Of a DNA stretch of 64,000 bases, positions 60,900 through 64,000 are shown piece after piece. Numbering within the stretch: the first letter of the stretch is position 1; each line of letters starts with the position of its first letter. Source of the stretch: Lamellibrachia columna. Taxonomy: Eukaryota; Annelida; Polychaeta; Sabellida; Siboglinidae. The stretch is taken from NCBI GenBank assembly GCA_963662155.1, contig OY759262.1, positions 15,353,282-15,417,281 of the forward strand. Direction: 5' to 3'. Made by a program: the position numbers and the translations under genes. The notes below the pieces were generated by a model. That model was not told the DNA's origin and ran no database searches. It saw only the letters and a list, made by a program, of their open reading frames with translations.

Positions 60900-63260
60900 C
60901 ATTTTAAACATCTAACAATGCAACAGGTGTTACTTGTATTAGTGTTATAATTAGTTTACATTACTGCAATCCCAATAGTTTAATTGCTATATGTAATTAA
61001 AGTTTAATATGAACATCAGATGAAGTTTACTGATAGACATTGATAGAAGTAGTGAAGTAGAATTGTAAGCAGGTTACTGGAACACACAGAAACAAAGGCT
61101 GCTCCAGGAAGTATTAAGTCTACTGTTCTACAAAGCACAAAAAACATTTTGCTAGTATAACAAGGCTTAATTAAAACTACAAATTCTAATTCCAGTGAGA
61201 AATACTGGAATACCACTGGCACATTTTAGTTTCCACAAATGTAAACGCCCTTTTTGAGCTTCCATTAGACTGTTTTCATAAAGGACTATTGACAGGTAGA
61301 GTACAATACAAGCTAGATATATTAGCTATATAACCAATTCTGAACAACTGCAGTACAGATCAAGTTAACATAGCAGTAATAAAGCCATTTAAAACAATAT
61401 GTTTGAACTGGAAATGTTATGGTTTGGCTGTTTTCCTCAAATGTGTCCTGGTTGACGATTAAGGAGATTCTAAGCATGACAATTGCTAAAAGCTTAACAT
61501 AATTAATATCCCTCATTTGGAAATATATAATTGATTGCTTGAATGTTGGTCTACAACAATGTTTAGAAAAATGGCTAATATTGTTGAGGTGGTGTCTTTT
61601 GATCACACATTTAGACATTTTGTAAAAAAAAATAATGATAACTGCTCATGGGATAAGAATCATTATCTTGATGTTACTAAAAACAAAATCATCCAACCAA
61701 CGTATTAATAACTTAAACCTATATCAAAATCAAAACTTGCTACAGTGTTTTAATTAAATTTCACACAATTAAATTGTAAGCAGTATTTGCTATGTTGCCA
61801 ACATAATTCCATTTCCATACAACAATATTCATTGGTTAACTGACTGGGAGTTGGGTGTGCTCCAATTATCAGAATTCACCTACATTAACAATGTTATTCT
61901 TCATGTTTTAATATTTGTTGCTGCAGCTAGTACATTTACCATCAGAAATTGTGTAAAACTGGAATTTGACAACCCAATCGAATGAAAAACGTTATATATA
62001 TTTCACTGTTAAAGTTGTAGGTCATTGGTCAGTCAATAGTTGCTGTAAAAGAATCTTTGTGTATATTGTATGACTGGCGTATTTTAATTAACCAACAATC
62101 GGTGTTTTCAAAAAATATTAAGAGATGAAATATCTGATCAATTCAGTGTTCTGTTAACCAATGAAAATCGTTAGACATTCCCTCTAAATTAATTTCGAAA
62201 TACATGTTACCAAAATTGGTAGTTCTGCATAAGCAATTAGCAATTGAGAGAAATCTCCTTCATTACGACATGTACAAACATACAAACCATTACATGAAGC
62301 TACTCACCATAGGCAGCCTAGCAATGGGGAAAAAAAGAAGGCATTTAATAGAAGCATCAACGCACATTCTGCACAAGCCAAATACACTTTCAGCATGCTG
62401 TTAATAACAGCAATGTCTAAAACTTGCTGCACAATTAATGTGGTCAATAACAGTGTGCACACCTGCGTGCATGACGCAAGGTTCTAGTTAATAGCTTGCA
62501 GAATGTTTATGAAGTGCTCCACGTAAGCACGAGTTCGCCGTATACAGTCCAGACAGGACGTATCAGGTGAACAGTCTTAACATTTAACACTTCAAAACAT
62601 ATGGGTGTCGAAGGCAAATAAAAGCATCTAGGTTCTAACCATATAAGTTCTACTTGCAAAACAAATTATGTTATGCTAATATATTATCATATATTGTCAT
62701 ATTATGTTATGCTAATAACAGGTGTGCATTTTATTGCTCCTCTATATAAAAAATCCATACCCATATGTCTTATCATTACTAATTCAATGTTCACAGTAAC
62801 TGCAGTTCTGTTGCAAGGCTTTTAAAAAAAAGTTCAGACGTCTGGCAAACCTTGAGCAAGTATTCATATTTAAAACCGAGTAGTAGGTGATATTAAAGAC
62901 ACAGTTAGCAGACTGCTTGAATGAACTGAGAAAGAGTAACACCAATCAGAATATATCTACATACTGGCCCATCAGTGAGTAGGTAGCAGGGGTCAATAGC
63001 AAGAGGCCCTCCCCCAGGGTTGGCAAATACTATACAGTGGCTCTACCTGGTAATGATAAACGTGATCGCCTGTGAGGCGTCTACAATGGAAATATGGAGC
63101 AGATCGTTGAACTGATACCTCCACATAACCCACGACAGTAACATATTATTCCTCTCTAAAAACTTTGATGACTATTGTCTTCTACATGACTACCATATAT
63201 AGAGTTTGTTCTGGGTTAACAGGGATATATATATATAATTTTTTATAACAACTACGTGAT
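60900..63260. other. No assignable gene
   Basis: AT-rich DNA; 61985-62200 is a diverged relative of 37090-37400. It is probably intronic or 3' to the minus-strand gene at the right edge. Confidence 0.4.
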
Positions 63261-63270
63261 GTTGGAAAGC

Positions 63271-63396
63271 ACCAACATTATCAGTCTTTCTGAAGTAATC
63301 TGGCTGTATATATACATATATATATATATATACATCTATATATATATATGTATATGTATATAGCCAGATGACTTCAGAAAGACTGATAATGTTGGG
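63271..63396. repeat. Near-perfect palindrome around an AT/TATACATA core
   Basis: The left arm ACCAACATTATCAGTCTTTC and following GAAGTAATCTGGCTGTATA pair with 63347-63396 with a few mismatches. It may be a small palindromic transposon; TA-rich core. Confidence 0.9.
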
Positions 63397-63582
63397 TGTG
63401 AATGATCCCTTGTCATGGATCTTGCGACTTTGACACTACACCAGATTGCTAGCCCTGTCTACTACTAAGACACCTACAACTACAGCTACAATAGAACGTG
63501 ATTGATGTTAGCGAGCTAAGGCACAGCAGCCTTCTAACACACCAACAGTTATTCGGTACAAAGGCCGAGTGCTGCTACCTAC

Positions 63583-63660
63583 CAGTTTCTGTGTGAGCTG
63601 CTTGTTAGCTTGCGTCTCCTGCTCCAGCTGTTTCTCTGTGTCGGCCAGTTTCTTCTTCAA
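63583..63660 (-). CDS. Internal coiled-coil exon of an unidentified gene (partial)
   Basis: On the minus strand: acceptor TGTTACAG, 26 codons (LKKKLADTEKQLEQETQAN, then KQLTQKL), donor CTG|GTAGGT; phase 0 at both ends. Leu at heptad spacing and high Lys/Glu/Gln content show a coiled coil. Too short to assign; the rest lies beyond the window or was not recognised. Confidence 0.6.
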
Positions 63661-64000
63661 CTGTAACATAACAATAAACCCGTCTTCAAATGTGTTTCCA
63701 TAGGTGCCAAATCTTATGGTTTACCCATAATTCTTATGGATTTTCTTAAATTTTACAGTCTTAAGGGCATAGGAGACAACGCTTATGGTTTTCTGCATTT
63801 TGCAAGGCTTTTATTGTGGTATATGGCAACTATTTGTCAAATGGTATGCGAATAACATATCAGTTCAAAAAGCAACTCTGGTGAATATTTTTGTGATGCA
63901 CAGTCAACTGTGCCAAATTCTTGTAAGATCTGATCAATATATCCCAATTTGTATGGCAAGCTCCTTTTGAGCATGAGTGGCAACCCAGCAGACATAGATA

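Overview
This is eukaryotic (animal) DNA. It is AT-rich, dense in repeats, and its genes are split by GT-AG introns of about 0.4 to 8 kb. The recognisable host proteins are metazoan: the RNA polymerase II subunit RPB9, two bZIP factors of the ATF3/JDP2 type, a SAP-domain exon, and a coiled-coil exon. The non-LTR retrotransposons and short inverted-repeat elements resemble those of invertebrate deuterostomes (amphioxus, hemichordates) and molluscs. I cannot name the species. No bacterial genes, CRISPR arrays or viruses are visible.

Layout. 1-8420 is a nested mosaic of inverted and direct repeats: an outer inverted pair, an inner 1.2 kb inverted pair, and several internal modules present two to four times. 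8531-8667 is the first coding exon of a SAP-domain protein. 9190-9790 is more of the same repeat family, and 9845-9969 is an exon-like frame with a perfect donor but one internal stop. 10279-15240 holds a 363-bp AT microsatellite and mostly unassignable sequence. 15645-21000 is ATF3-like gene 1 (five coding exons). 21000-31450 is repeat-rich: STRs, a third copy of the 0.8 kb module from the left end, a 25-bp minisatellite of about 38 copies, and a 1.3 kb element with inverted ends. 31565-38022 is ATF3-like gene 2 (three coding exons plus a probable non-coding 5' exon). 38100-45600 holds a decayed LINE, minisatellites and scattered regulatory-looking motifs. 46028-56091 is RPB9 (POLR2I). Its five exons give a complete 129-residue protein, but intron 1 is 8.2 kb and contains four separate LINE insertions, one with an open 753-codon ORF ending 195 bp before exon 2. 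A strong splice donor directly after the RPB9 stop is followed by a 2.1 kb minisatellite of 33-bp units. The right end has one coiled-coil exon on the minus strand.

Relations between genes. The two bZIP genes lie in the same orientation about 14 kb apart and look like diverged paralogues that kept different ancestral features. Gene 1 keeps the ATF3-type VKEELR segment but has a changed DNA-contact residue and a shorter zipper. Gene 2 keeps the canonical basic region, a five-heptad zipper and the HRPTC tail. This pair is the most interesting biology in the window, followed by the nested-palindrome region at the left end and the transposon-filled RPB9 intron. All exon calls come from reading splice signals and protein similarity by eye. 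No transcript evidence was available.
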